From Dimorphilus gyrociliatus (taxonomy: Eukaryota; Annelida; Polychaeta; Dinophilidae), in NCBI GenBank assembly GCA_904063045.1, contig CAJFCJ010000012.1, positions 2,289,180 to 2,353,179 of the forward strand: a stretch of DNA of 64,000 nt. The letters are read 5' to 3'. Positions within the stretch are counted from its first letter, which is position 1; each line of letters opens with the position of its first letter. The position numbers and the translations under genes are program-made. A model generated the notes under the pieces. The model was not told the DNA's origin. It saw only the letters and a program-made list of their open reading frames with translations, and did not search any database. Positions 36,289-52,796 of the stretch are shown one piece after another.

Positions 36289-38802
36289 TTCCAATAAGGA
36301 CGCTGGCGTCCGACTGAAGCGTTACTCTTCGTCGACGCCTCATGAATATTAATGAGCCAGCGGCCAGTGAACGTGTTTGTAGGAGGTGCTAAGTAAACAA
36401 GACTGTTCCGGTATACTATGTCTCTGTACATATAAAAACTAGTTTTGTCGAGTAGCCAAATCTGGAAAAAAGGAAATTTCAATGAAAATTTCTTATTAAA
36501 AATAAAAATATTATTTTTATTCTTACCGTCTCGTCTTCCAGGAGCAGATTAAGAGATGTATATCTCAAAGCTAACAACCAACTAATTCTCTATCGCTTCC
36601 TCGTGTTTGTCAGATTAGTAGGGGGCGTAAAAAGATAAGGAGATGGTTATCTTTACTATTCTCATGTTAATTAGTCTGATTAGTATTCGCCGCCGACTTT
36701 CTCCGTCCTAATTATCTCTTTTTGTTTGTCAAGATGTTTGTCGGATTTAGAGATTTAGGAGAATTGATAAGGGGACATTAAGTTATTAAAGCTATATTAT
36801 TTACGTTTTTGATTTCAATTCTTTTCACTTTTCGTTTTGAATTGTGTTTTTCTATCTTCTGGTGTCTTATTTTTCTATAGAACGTTTGCGAAAGGGGAGA
36901 GAGAATGAGCGAGAGAAAGAAACTGAAAGAGGATGGGGGAAAGAAGACGATGAAGAGCAAGATTTTGTAGATTAACAGTAACAGATATTGAGGAATACGT
37001 GTACGTTTTCATACAAAATTTCAATGAGAAAACAACTCACTCCAGAAAGAGAAAGAGCGAGGAAGAAAGAAAAGACAGGCCGATCTTTTTCGAATATTTT
37101 GCTTTCTACTTTTAACAAACCAAAGAGAATATCGTGATAATTATTATTATTAGAAAAAGTCGTGACAAACATTTCCATCTGCCAGCTGAATTATTTCCAA
37201 TACTGCTACTACTGTTCAAAGAAGAGTTTATGCATTACTCCGAGTGGAGGAAAGGAAGGGATCGATGAAATAATGAGAAAACAAGTGTTGGCGGGACGTT
37301 TGCTGAAGCCATAGATAGACGGTCGTATATAGAAGTTGGGGAAACAGTAAAAGTGTGTATAATACCCGAGATAAACAAGTTGTGACGCGGCAAATATATT
37401 CGTTTCGTTGTCCATGACGAGATGACCAGATGTTTTCTCGACTCGCCATAAGCGACTGTGTCTTGGGAAATTAAGGTGCCACCGACACTCGTCCGCTCAC
37501 TGTCGAACGCTCTAGTCGGCCGATTGCGCGGACAACGCATTTTAGGACAAAAAAATTTCGCAGCCCGCACCCTGCTTTGATGTTTTGATGGATAGCGGGA
37601 CGTTTCGCAGGTGATGTCCGGCGGCGCGTGATGGATTGGCGAAAATTATTATCTACGCCGTCTGGCGGTAAGATCTTCTTTTCTTTTACGTCCGCGTGCA
37701 ATTGTCTATATGTGTGTATAGGGCGCGTCAAAGTATCCGTTAGAAAAGAAAAGGGAAAGAGAGTTGGTGGAAGGAAAAAGTTTGGACAAAGCTTTATTGC
37801 TTCAGGATTATAATCGCTCTTACCCTTTCATTCCAATCTTGACTTTTGTCTTTCATCATCTATTATCAGAAACGCCCCACTATTCCACGCTCTCCAACGC
37901 CGCTATTTCTTTTCTTCTTCTAAGTAGCTGTGTTAGCACCGTGAACTTCGCTTCATCTATGCAAATTTCCTTTATTACTGATATCCTCCTGCAATACTAC
38001 CATCCCCGTCTCTTTCGTACTTTTTCGTTGACCCATTTTCGTTTGCCCTTTCTTTTGCTAAGACAACCTCTAGGTTATGCTACTAACATCCCTGGGAAAA
38101 AGTTAAGTAGATTAATAAAAAGGACCGCTAGATGGTGCCACTTTTCAATTAAAAAAAGGACGAGAGAGAAAAACGGAAGGAAGAAAGAAACAAGAAAGAA
38201 GAAAGAGAGAAAGAAAAAAAAGAAAGGAAGGAAGTAACGAAGAGAATGATAATGTCCCGAACTTCTTTTTACTGATGTAATTGTATTGCTTTTTCGCTTA
38301 GCTATATTAACTAAAACAACAAAATCAATCCATTTCGTTGGATACCAAATTAAGAGATATTCCGAAACTAACTGCGCATTCAACCATAAAATGTGCCAAG
38401 ATAAATTAACGAGCCTTAAAAGAGAGAGAGTGAGAGCAGATATACGTAATAAGAATGTCAAGATACGTACTACTCGTGTATGTTACATACTGTATTATAA
38501 ATCAAATTATAGTCTACTTAATTATTCTTCCATTCCAGTCCAGTTTCAAACCTCCTCACCTCCCCTTCATAATAATTTATTAATTTTTTATATATATTCT
38601 ATAAAAACAATTATATTGTAATAATACCAATAGTAGTAATGTCTAAGAGAGCTTAACGAACAAAATATTCCCATCGTCTTTCTTTCTAAAAAATGCATCT
38701 TATGTCAACCCTGACAACCTTTCCAAACGTGAACATAAGAGAATTGACAAGTTAATTTACTTTGTGATGTGACTTTACTACTACTCTTCTCTTCTCTCTC
38801 TA

Positions 38803-38835
<33 letters not shown>

Positions 38836-39348
38836 GCCACTTTTTTAATTTTACGAACGGAATTATTTATTGTTTTTTGACACGTATACTAATCTTGTTA
38901 ACAGAATTCTGATACTAAACGCTAGTTTAGTATGCTTTAGGCAAAAAATTTTCATTCAATATTTACAGTAAATATTCCTTTTCTTTGCGATCTATCTCTC
39001 CATCTCTATTATACAAAGTCATTTAAAGTTATAATAGATTTTGGCAGATCTAATCGATTTTTTCGTTACGTAATATGTTATAGATAATGTTAAAGGATTA
39101 CGAACAAATTTTTTTTCTTGCTTTTTGCGGCTGAATAAAGGTAGATTTTTCAGTTTATTTTTAATACTGTATATAGAGTTTACATTGATTGTCTATAGTA
39201 CTCCTTGCCCGTTAGCAATCTTTATATGATAAACCACGCACCAGTCTCTCACCCACGTATGTGAGCTCGACGTGTTTTATAATATCAAATCTGATTGATT
39301 CTGCTATTTAAATACTACTTATCTACTTGAATTATCGAAAACATCGCC
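36289..39348. other. 3 kb divergent region, Lhx3/4 5' side
   Basis: Between the Lhx3/4 first coding exon (-) and SLC30A6 (+). It contains a probable Lhx3/4 5' UTR exon ending at about 36527 and spliced to about 36471. A GC-richer island lies at about 37430-37700, with many overlapping ORFs on both strands that I read as composition artefacts. A CT-rich tract lies at about 38780-38836. It must include both promoters. Confidence 0.5.
38780..38836. repeat. (CT)n/(CA)n simple repeat
   Basis: CT-rich tract turning into a short CA run, about 510 nt upstream of SLC30A6. Confidence 0.9.
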
Positions 39349-41409
39349 ATGAATGGTGGTCCAAGTCAAGAAAGCGACGGTGAGATAGCTTTCTAAACGA
39401 TTCGCGTGTTTTGATCCATATTTCGTCTAGTTCTTTATTTCGCGACTATAAGAATCAATCTTTATCCTTAAATTTCGTTTCTCATTTAGAAATACGACAA
39501 CGAGTTGGTACTGTTATTGATCTTGGAAATGAAACGGTATATTATCTTTAAACGATTATGATATAATGTTTGAATATAAATGAATACTTTCCAGCCGATT
39601 ATGCATCCGTTTCCAAATCAAGATAAAAACTTTTTTAGTAGACTGCTTTCCGAATTATCAACAGTAACTACTAACAACAAAGTAAGTAAATTGAATAACA
39701 ATTTAATTTACATAGACATTCTAATGTTAAATTACCATATAAACAGGTGAAAAGAGTGCTATTTATGGGAGTTTTCATAACATTTAGTATCATATTGTTA
39801 TTAGTATGGTGTAATTCTACAAATAGTATAGGTTTGTAAAATTGTAATAAAACAAGATGGGGATAATTAAATTTTGGTTATTAACGACCTTTTTATAAGA
39901 CTCTTATTCTAACCCCCATACAGCTTTAACTGCATACACCTATTTGGGTTTATTCGATTTATTCAGTCTGGCAACTTGTGTAATTACAATTTGGTCGGAA
40001 AAACAGCAACCGAATAGTACTTATACTTTCGGATATGACCGTTTTGAAGTTCTTGCTGTTTTCGCCACAACCCTTTTAGCACAATTAGGAGCACTTTTCA
40101 TTGTTAAGGAAAGGTATGATAAATTCTCTCTTTCTGCTTTTATAATGTTTTATTTAAAGAAATAACACTTTCCTTTTTTTCATTTTTAGTGTTGAAAGGT
40201 TAATTTTACAACCAGATGTTCATACGTAAGTAAACCTCTCTTTCTTCCTCTCCCTCTCTCTCTCTCTCTCTCTTTTTACTAAAGTAATTAACTATATTCC
40301 TATTTCTATTCTTCTCCATAGAGGACGATTATTGGTTGCAACAATACTAGCATTCGTTGTTCATATGGCTACAACATATTGCGTCAACAATCCTGCTTTC
40401 AATCACGTAGTTTCAGCGAGTAGTTCAAGTTGGTTACAAGAACATACAGCCGATTTTAGTCATTCGTAAGTCGTCCAATTTCTTTTTATCCGTACTTATA
40501 ATAATAATAATAATATACTGAAGGTAGTTTGTATTTATTTTTTATTTTTATCTTCTTAAAGCATTTGCAAAATTGCACCTGGACTAAGCAAGTTACTGTT
40601 GCCGAGAATTAATCCATTCTCTCTTATAGCTTTTGCTGGAGCGTCTGCTATTATTGGCGTTTACTTTATTGTAGATTCATAGTAAGTTTCTTCTATTTAT
40701 ACAATATAATATTTATTATATAATATTGATATTATCATTTAAACCTTTACAGTAATTATACAAGATCTGATACTTGGGCGGCTCTATGGATCGCCCTTAT
40801 GACAGTTGGAACAATGTTCCCAATGACTATGTATACAGGTACCATTCTTCTTCAGGTAAGAATCTTTTGATATTCTATATATCAATTGTTTTTGTGTAAG
40901 AGGCATTGTTTATTTATTTATTTATGTGTGCTTTTATTGTTTATATTCCAGACAACTCCAGGTCACGTTTTAGGTCAAATTGATAAGTGCCTTAGGGAAG
41001 CCTCAACTCTCGATGGTGTCCTTGAATTTCAACACGAGCACTGTTGGTCAGTGGGCTTCAAAGGAATGGTATGAATAACCTCTTGAAAACAATTACTTTC
41101 TCTTCTGTAACTAACAAACACATATACAAATAGGCTGGTTCAATGCACGTTCGAGTTAGACGAGACGCCGATGAACAATTGGTTTTGGCACACGTTGTGA
41201 ACAGATTGTCGGATCTTGTACCCAATCTAACCGTTCAAATATTTAAAGACGATTGGACAAGACCAACTGCTCGTCAAATAATATCTCAATCTCCAAATTT
41301 CGCTTCACCAACACTCTTTCCTTATCGACCAAGTACGTCGCCTCAACAACTTGATACGAAATTTAACGGAAGAGCCCCAGGTTCATTTGACACTCAGAGA
41401 ATAGCATAA
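39349..41409 (+). CDS. SLC30A6: zinc transporter SLC30A6 (ZnT6)-like
   Basis: Eleven exons: 39349-39379, 39490-39536, 39595-39681, 39747-39831, 39924-40113, 40190-40225, 40322-40465, 40562-40681, 40753-40855, 40952-41068, 41134-41409; 411 residues, phases consistent throughout. The sequence tracks ZnT6: AYTYLGLFDLFSLATCVI, the RFEVLAVFATTLLAQLGALF segment, SSSWLQEHTADFS, WIALMTVGTMFPM, then the cytoplasmic domain with STLDGVLE, SMHVRVRRDADEQ and VQIFKDDW. As in vertebrate ZnT6, the HxxxD-type zinc-binding residues expected in TM2 and TM5 of active ZnTs are not present (TM5 reads LIAFAGASA). ZnT6 is a non-catalytic partner of ZnT5 that loads zinc onto enzymes in the early secretory pathway. 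The role here follows from orthology. Confidence 0.96.
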
Positions 41410-41696
41410 TTGCTTAATGTTGCCCGTGAACTGATAACTAAGAAAGATTCCCATTTAAAAAATTGTTAAATATAATCCAATATATACTAATATATATAAA
41501 TATATATATACAGTATCTAAATAAAATATGTATATATACTAATATTATATTATAGACAAGACGTGTTTTGAAATGGAAAGAGATCTATCTCTCATCTTAT
41601 AATTAATTTTTTATAGTATTTTACCTAATTTTACCATCTTCTTTCTAGATAAGCTAACAAACAACTACAGCTATAAAATATTAATATATTAGCTTT

Positions 41697-42632
41697 TTAG
41701 GTATTTGTGCTATCATGGTCTCCACTACTTTTACCACAACCAAACAATCTTTGTAATTCTCTTCGAAAATGTTTCATCCGAATGATATAGATGCTTATAT
41801 TTAGTGTAGAATTCGAAAATTGTAACCATATGTGACTATTCTCCAACCATTTTGGAGCATGTTTGTTTAAGGAAAATTCCAATAGTAATAGTATAATTGT
41901 TGGAGACCATGTCAAGTACATTCCCATCACAAGTAATGATGTTGTTATTAAACCTTTACGGATTGTAGCGATTACGCTGACGTCTTCCTTGACTAGGTCG
42001 GATATTTTCTTAGACTGCCTCCAGGCAACCACCAAGTTTACGACGTTCATCAAACCAATTGTTATAATCGCGAATAGCAGAATTACTGCGAATAATACGA
42101 AAAGTTGAGGTATCTTTAAGAAATCAGGCATACAATGACCATTGTCAGGTACGTACTCTCCACCTACTACCATAATTCCACCAAAAATAGCTGTTAAACT
42201 TATAATCCATATTGAAAAACACACCATAATAACTACTTTCACCGAAAAGTATGTCTGATACTTAAATGGAAAAACAATTGCTAAAGTCTTATCGATATTC
42301 ATCCCCAATATACTATAAACGCTTACAGTCATTAGGGATACGGTTAGACTCCCAACGATATCGCACGCAGTTTGAGACAAAGGCCATGCTAAATTGAATT
42401 CACTTGCCAAATTTATAGGCATAAGAATAACTGCCTGTACAAAGTCGGAAAGGCAAACGGAGAAAATAAATATACCATTTTGATTTTGAAGTGATTTCCT
42501 TTTCATTATTGTAAATAAAACAAAAGCACATCCTAAAATTCCAAAAATAGTTACAAAAATCTTTAACATATAAATGTACCATTCTTCCTTCACTGCCTTC
42601 TCTTCTCCATGGTCCTCTTCAGAAGAATTCAT
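41697..42632 (-). CDS. intronless class A (rhodopsin-like) GPCR, orphan
   Basis: Single exon of 311 residues with seven hydrophobic segments. Landmarks: TM2 CLSDF; the TM3-EL2 cysteine pair (TACDIVG and GHCMPD); DKT in place of DRY after TM3; TM6 YLTWSP; TM7 STLNISIYIIR in place of NPxxY; a cysteine (FGC) after helix 8 that could be palmitoylated. Counting back from DKT, position 3.32 is Thr, so the aspartate that binds amines is missing. The N-terminus has an NSS glycosylation sequon and is acidic, and the protein is short with a brief third loop. It is a plasma-membrane receptor; ligand unknown. It is convergent with SLC30A6, with about 290 nt between stop codons. Confidence 0.9.
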   Translation of the reverse strand: MNSSEEDHGEEKAVKEEWYIYMLKIFVTIFGILGCAFVLFTIMKRKSLQNQNGIFIFSVCLSDFVQAVILMPINLASEFNLAWPLSQTACDIVGSLTVSLMTVSVYSILGMNIDKTLAIVFPFKYQTYFSVKVVIMVCFSIWIISLTAIFGGIMVVGGEYVPDNGHCMPDFLKIPQLFVLFAVILLFAIITIGLMNVVNLVVAWRQSKKISDLVKEDVSVIATIRKGLITTSLLVMGMYLTWSPTIILLLLEFSLNKHAPKWLENSHIWLQFSNSTLNISIYIIRMKHFRRELQRLFGCGKSSGDHDSTNT

Positions 42633-43081
42633 GACTAAAACTGAATTTGTCTCACATGAAGCTCATGATAAAAATATATCTTCAGAATAGAAATTCTTTG
42701 TTACGCCTTCGCCCATGGTCAAGCACTTTGAATCAAAGCATACTAAAAACAATCCTCAATGATTGAAATTAGTGATCTTGATTAAGAAAGCGAAGGAAAC
42801 GATCTTTTTTACGTTTTGTTAAAATACTTCTTACAGTAAAAAGTTAAGATGTAAAATTAAATGAAAAATAAAAAATTAAAATTTCCTTTAACATATTTAT
42901 GTATAATATGAATACAAACATGCCGCTACACAATACATAAAAGAACAGAAACAACCAAAATGCGTAGAAAACGGAAAACACCACTTATTACTATATTGGA
43001 AAAACGATTTTTTACACAACACACAGAAATATAACCCTCGAACTGGCCATTCATTGTTTCTGTAAAAAAAAAGACGAATGT
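42633..43081. other. short intergenic spacer
   Basis: About 450 nt between the GPCR start (-) and the PRRC2 stop (-). Expected to hold the GPCR promoter and the PRRC2 3' UTR. No further gene seen. Confidence 0.6.
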
Positions 43082-49373
<6,292 letters not shown>

Positions 49374-49944
49374 TTAAAACATAAATAACATTGCGATATA
49401 TAGTGGCAATATAAGATATTTGTTATTACATAACATTATGTAACTGATAGAATAGCCTGTCTATTCAATACCTGTAATCGAAACATTTACTATATTTTGA
49501 TAAATCAATGATTTGAGAGTATAGTTTAAGTGAAGAATACTTATGAATCACAATTGCCCTTCAGGGTATAAGAACACTATCAGTATTTTTAATGATTATT
49601 CAATCTAACAGCAAACAAAGAGATTAAATAAATAAATATAATATATATGAAATATTATGATTCAGGTTTCCCAAATATAAATTTAAAGCTAGTAACATAA
49701 ATTTTTGCATTGCAACAAAAGAATGTTGGTGCTAGGTAAAATAAGACGTCAAATTTTTCTCAAAAACAGCATAGCTAAGAAATCAAGAGTATCTATGAAA
49801 TAATAACAATAATATTCACTTCCACAAGTTATAATTTGTAAAAATCATCTAATTTCTGCAAGACGTGACATGAAAACAAAAGGCCGTTGACTAATGATTA
49901 ACTCAGAAGAATTATACGCTTAGCAAATGAAACTTCCAACTTAC

Positions 49945-50110
49945 TGCGGTCCGTTCGTCTGGGTAGAAAAATCCTTAACTATGATAAAACCTAAATGAAT
50001 ATTTGGCTGAGATTTTACAGGATTTTTTCGAGGGCTTTCTTTTCGCTTTCTCTTGTCGGCAAAATGGCGACTATGATAATAAGGTCACGTGAGCACCGGA
50101 AATTCCGGGA
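49945..50110. promoter_or_regulatory. PRRC2 promoter/5' exon with YY1-like and E-box motifs
   Basis: GCAAAATGGCGAC at about 50059-50071 reads GCCATTTTGC on the PRRC2 strand, a YY1-type core-promoter element. TCACGTGA at about 50085-50092 contains a perfect CACGTG E-box. The non-coding first exon of PRRC2 appears to run from near here to its donor at about 49944. Confidence 0.5.
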
Positions 50111-50860
50111 GAATAAACTGTTCACAAATTTTTTACACAGCTACTTTTGACTATACCATTAAAAGTTAATTTATGTCTTCAAATATTATTTGACATTTAG
50201 TCATATTTTGAAAAGCGTTTTTCAATGGTATTTATTAAAACTCTTTTTCGTATATTTAATCTTTATATCTGTCAATTTTTGTGAATTCCTTAAAGATGTT
50301 TACATATAATCAAAGTTTTGAAAACTTAAGATTGTACATGAATTATTATTAATCTACAAGTGACTTTTTTGAATTCTTCTGGTTTTATGTGCATAGCAAA
50401 ATTACAAATACAATTTAAAATTTGGCGTTTCCCGAAAACTGGTAAATTTTAAAACCGGAAACGGATGGAAAAAATATGTTTCGGTCCTTTCACGTCGATT
50501 TTGTTGTGTGTCGGACCGCAGGATAATATCGACAAAAATCATCTAAACTGGTTGGTTATTATTACAATTAAAATGTATTTTCTTAAAGATTTATTTAAAA
50601 CCTTGTATTCTGTGAAATTTTAGATTTAAAATTTTAAGCGGTACCACTTATATTTGATATTAATATATACTCATGCCCAAAAGCCGCAACCTTTCCGTAT
50701 TAGATTCTAACTCCTTTAAAATACCCAACAAATCTTTAAAGTAACACCTATTCTTCCACTAATTTAATCAAATTTAATTATTAAAGTAGTCTAATAATTA
50801 TTTTATGATGATAATGAAGATGATGAAGTATTAATATCTTGAAATTTTTCAGTCGCAGAA
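50111..50860. other. head-to-head interval PRRC2/RPL13 with RPL13 leader
   Basis: The first part is AT-rich. At about 50485-50492 a pyrimidine tract (TCCTTTCAC) sits where a terminal-oligopyrimidine start of an RPL13 mRNA would be expected. An acceptor (ttttcag) at about 50850 lies just before the RPL13 ATG, so a leader intron is likely; its donor is uncertain. Confidence 0.45.
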
Positions 50861-51764
50861 ATGGCGCTTAAGCGTAATAACATGATCCCCAATGCCCATT
50901 TCCATAAACATTGGCAAAGATGGGTAAAAACCTGGTTCAACCAACCTGCCAGAAAAGAACGTCGTCAAAAGAAGCGTTTGCAAAAAGCGACAAGAGTAGC
51001 TCCTCGTCCTGTTGCTGGAGCACTTAAACCCATGGTTAAGTGTCCCACGTTCAGGTAAATTTTGCTGAAAATATGTGTTTTTACCTTGATAAACACTGAT
51101 CTTTAAATAAATAGGTACAACATGAAAGCTCGATTGGGACGTGGCTTTACTTTGGAAGAACTAAAACAAGCCGGTATCAACAAGAAACAAGCTAGAACTA
51201 TCGGTATTTCCGTTGATTACAGACGTAGAAACAAATCTGTTGAAGCCCTTCAACAAAACGTTCAGCGTTTGAAGGAGTACAGAAGCAAACTTATCTTGTT
51301 CCCCAAGAAGTTGAAGAACCCAAGAAAGGGAGACGCTTCGGTGAGTTTCATCTTAATCTTCACCTGCGTTCACAACTCTTTGGAGAATAGTTCTTCAAAA
51401 ATCCTGAGTTGCTTCATCTTGATATTTAAGTGATGAAAAATGAGATCCAACGCGGAAACACTTTGTGTCGAATCTTTTTTTAACTGATCTTTGTCTACAC
51501 TAGAATCGTTATTTAATTTACCGATTCCCAATTTGAAAACCTTATATTTTTTTACAGGAAGCCGAAATGAAGTTAGCTAAGCAACAAAGGGGAACTTTGA
51601 TGCCACTTAGCTCAAAGGTCAAGGGTGAAAAAGCTAAGAAAATCGCCAGCATCTCAGCAGATGAGAAGAAATATTCAGCTTTCAGAGCTCTACGTGTAGC
51701 TCGGGCTAACGCTCGTCTTGTCGGTGTACGTGCAAAGAAGGCTAAAGAAGCAGAAAACAGATAA
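50861..51764 (+). CDS. RPL13: 60S ribosomal protein L13 (eL13)
   Basis: Three exons, 50861-51054, 51115-51340 and 51558-51764, give 208 residues; animal eL13 is about 211. The N-terminus ([19 protein letters not shown]) and basic [12 protein letters not shown] stretch are family hallmarks. [15 protein letters not shown] and [16 protein letters not shown] follow, as in other animals. It is a structural protein of the large ribosomal subunit. Codon choice is more G/C-ending than in neighbouring genes, as expected for high expression. Intron 3 may host a C/D snoRNA. Confidence 0.98.
51427..51490 (+). ncRNA. candidate intronic C/D-box snoRNA
   Basis: In the last RPL13 intron a good C box (GTGATGA, 51430-51436) and D box (CTGA, 51484-51487) lie 47 nt apart. 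Ribosomal-protein introns, including those of vertebrate RPL13, commonly host such RNAs. The flanking terminal stem is poor and I could not verify a guide target, so this is weak. Confidence 0.28.
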
Positions 51765-51883
51765 ATGACTACAGTAATAAATACAGTTTTTGAATGAGTG
51801 AAGTCATTGAATCGAATTGGTTTTTTTCTCGTGCAGCTCGTGTATTAAGACAAGTTTATATAACCTATAACACTATTCGAACT

Positions 51884-52619
51884 CTATTTTACGTAGGGTG
51901 TTACGAGACTCAAATTCGGAGTCTCCTTCCAGTGAGGAGGCCATGACTTCTGAATTGATGGTCTTTCCTTCATTTTCTTCATGTAATTAGCAATGTTTGA
52001 GAATTTGTCTTCAAATTTGAATCCAACTCTCTCCAGAAAAGCTACTTGAGGATAAAAGATTATATCAGCCACACTAAATTCTGGCAGTGCAACATGCTCA
52101 GTTTTTCCCAAAAATCCGTTCCATTTTTCCAGCTCGTTCAAGAGGTCCGACATCTTTACTTTTTCAGGATCAATTTCATCTTTCTTCGTTCTATGATAAA
52201 ATTCAGCCATATATTAGAATATATATATCTATATGGCATATTAACATTTACCTGAAGAGATAATAGACTGAAGTTTCAGTTGCTCGTATTAGATTAGCAA
52301 TCTCATACTTCCTCTGTAAAACTGCTGCCTGTTTTGTCGGATCATCAGGTAGAAGACAACACCCAGTGCTCTTGTGTTGAGCAACCAGAAAGTCAACAAT
52401 TCCCAAAGATTCATTCAGGACGATATCTCCATATTTGAAAGTCGGAAACTGACCCCTGGGATTCAAGGCAAGAACTTCTTCAGTTTTGTGATCCTTCTTG
52501 TCAAAAGATCCTAAACGAGAGGTATACTCTAGATTTTTTTCTTCCAGAGTAATCATTACCCTCCAGCAAGGAGGACTACCACTCCCCCAAAATAAGACAA
52601 TATCTCTTTGACCTGACAT
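51884..52619 (-). CDS. glutathione S-transferase, rho-class-like
   Basis: Two exons on the minus strand, 52619-52252 and 52190-51884; 224 residues, normal for cytosolic GSTs. The N-terminal thioredoxin-like domain carries LFWGSGSPPCWRVMITLEEK, then LNPRGQFPTF with the cis-Pro of the glutathione site and NESLGIVDFL with the glutathione-contacting ES pair. The C-terminal helical domain ends with ERPSIQKSWPPHW, typical of the rho class (fish GSTA/rho, amphioxus, molluscs). It conjugates glutathione to electrophiles in the cytosol. Its start is 177 nt from that of CDK5RAP1 on the other strand, so they probably share a promoter. The 3' end converges on RPL13. Confidence 0.95.
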
Positions 52620-52796
52620 ATTTCAATGCTAACTCGTAAATAATTCAGTTGAATTACCTGGCTTCAAATGTGCTAAATCACAGTTATATATATCTATTTT
52701 TTCTACCGGTTTTTTCTTGTATGTTTTTCATATTCGAATTATCACATGTTTCAAAGAAAATCTGTTTTGTAATTTTTTAAAGTTTTATGTTCAATC
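52620..52796. promoter_or_regulatory. 177-nt bidirectional promoter between GST and CDK5RAP1
   Basis: The two start codons face away from each other across 177 nt, which must contain both transcription starts. The interval is AT-rich, with no recognisable TATA box at a defined distance. Confidence 0.55.

Noticed and set aside
37209-37813. Cluster of overlapping ORFs on both strands
   Set aside because: Located in a GC-richer island; no frame has protein-like composition or exon partners, so composition alone explains them.
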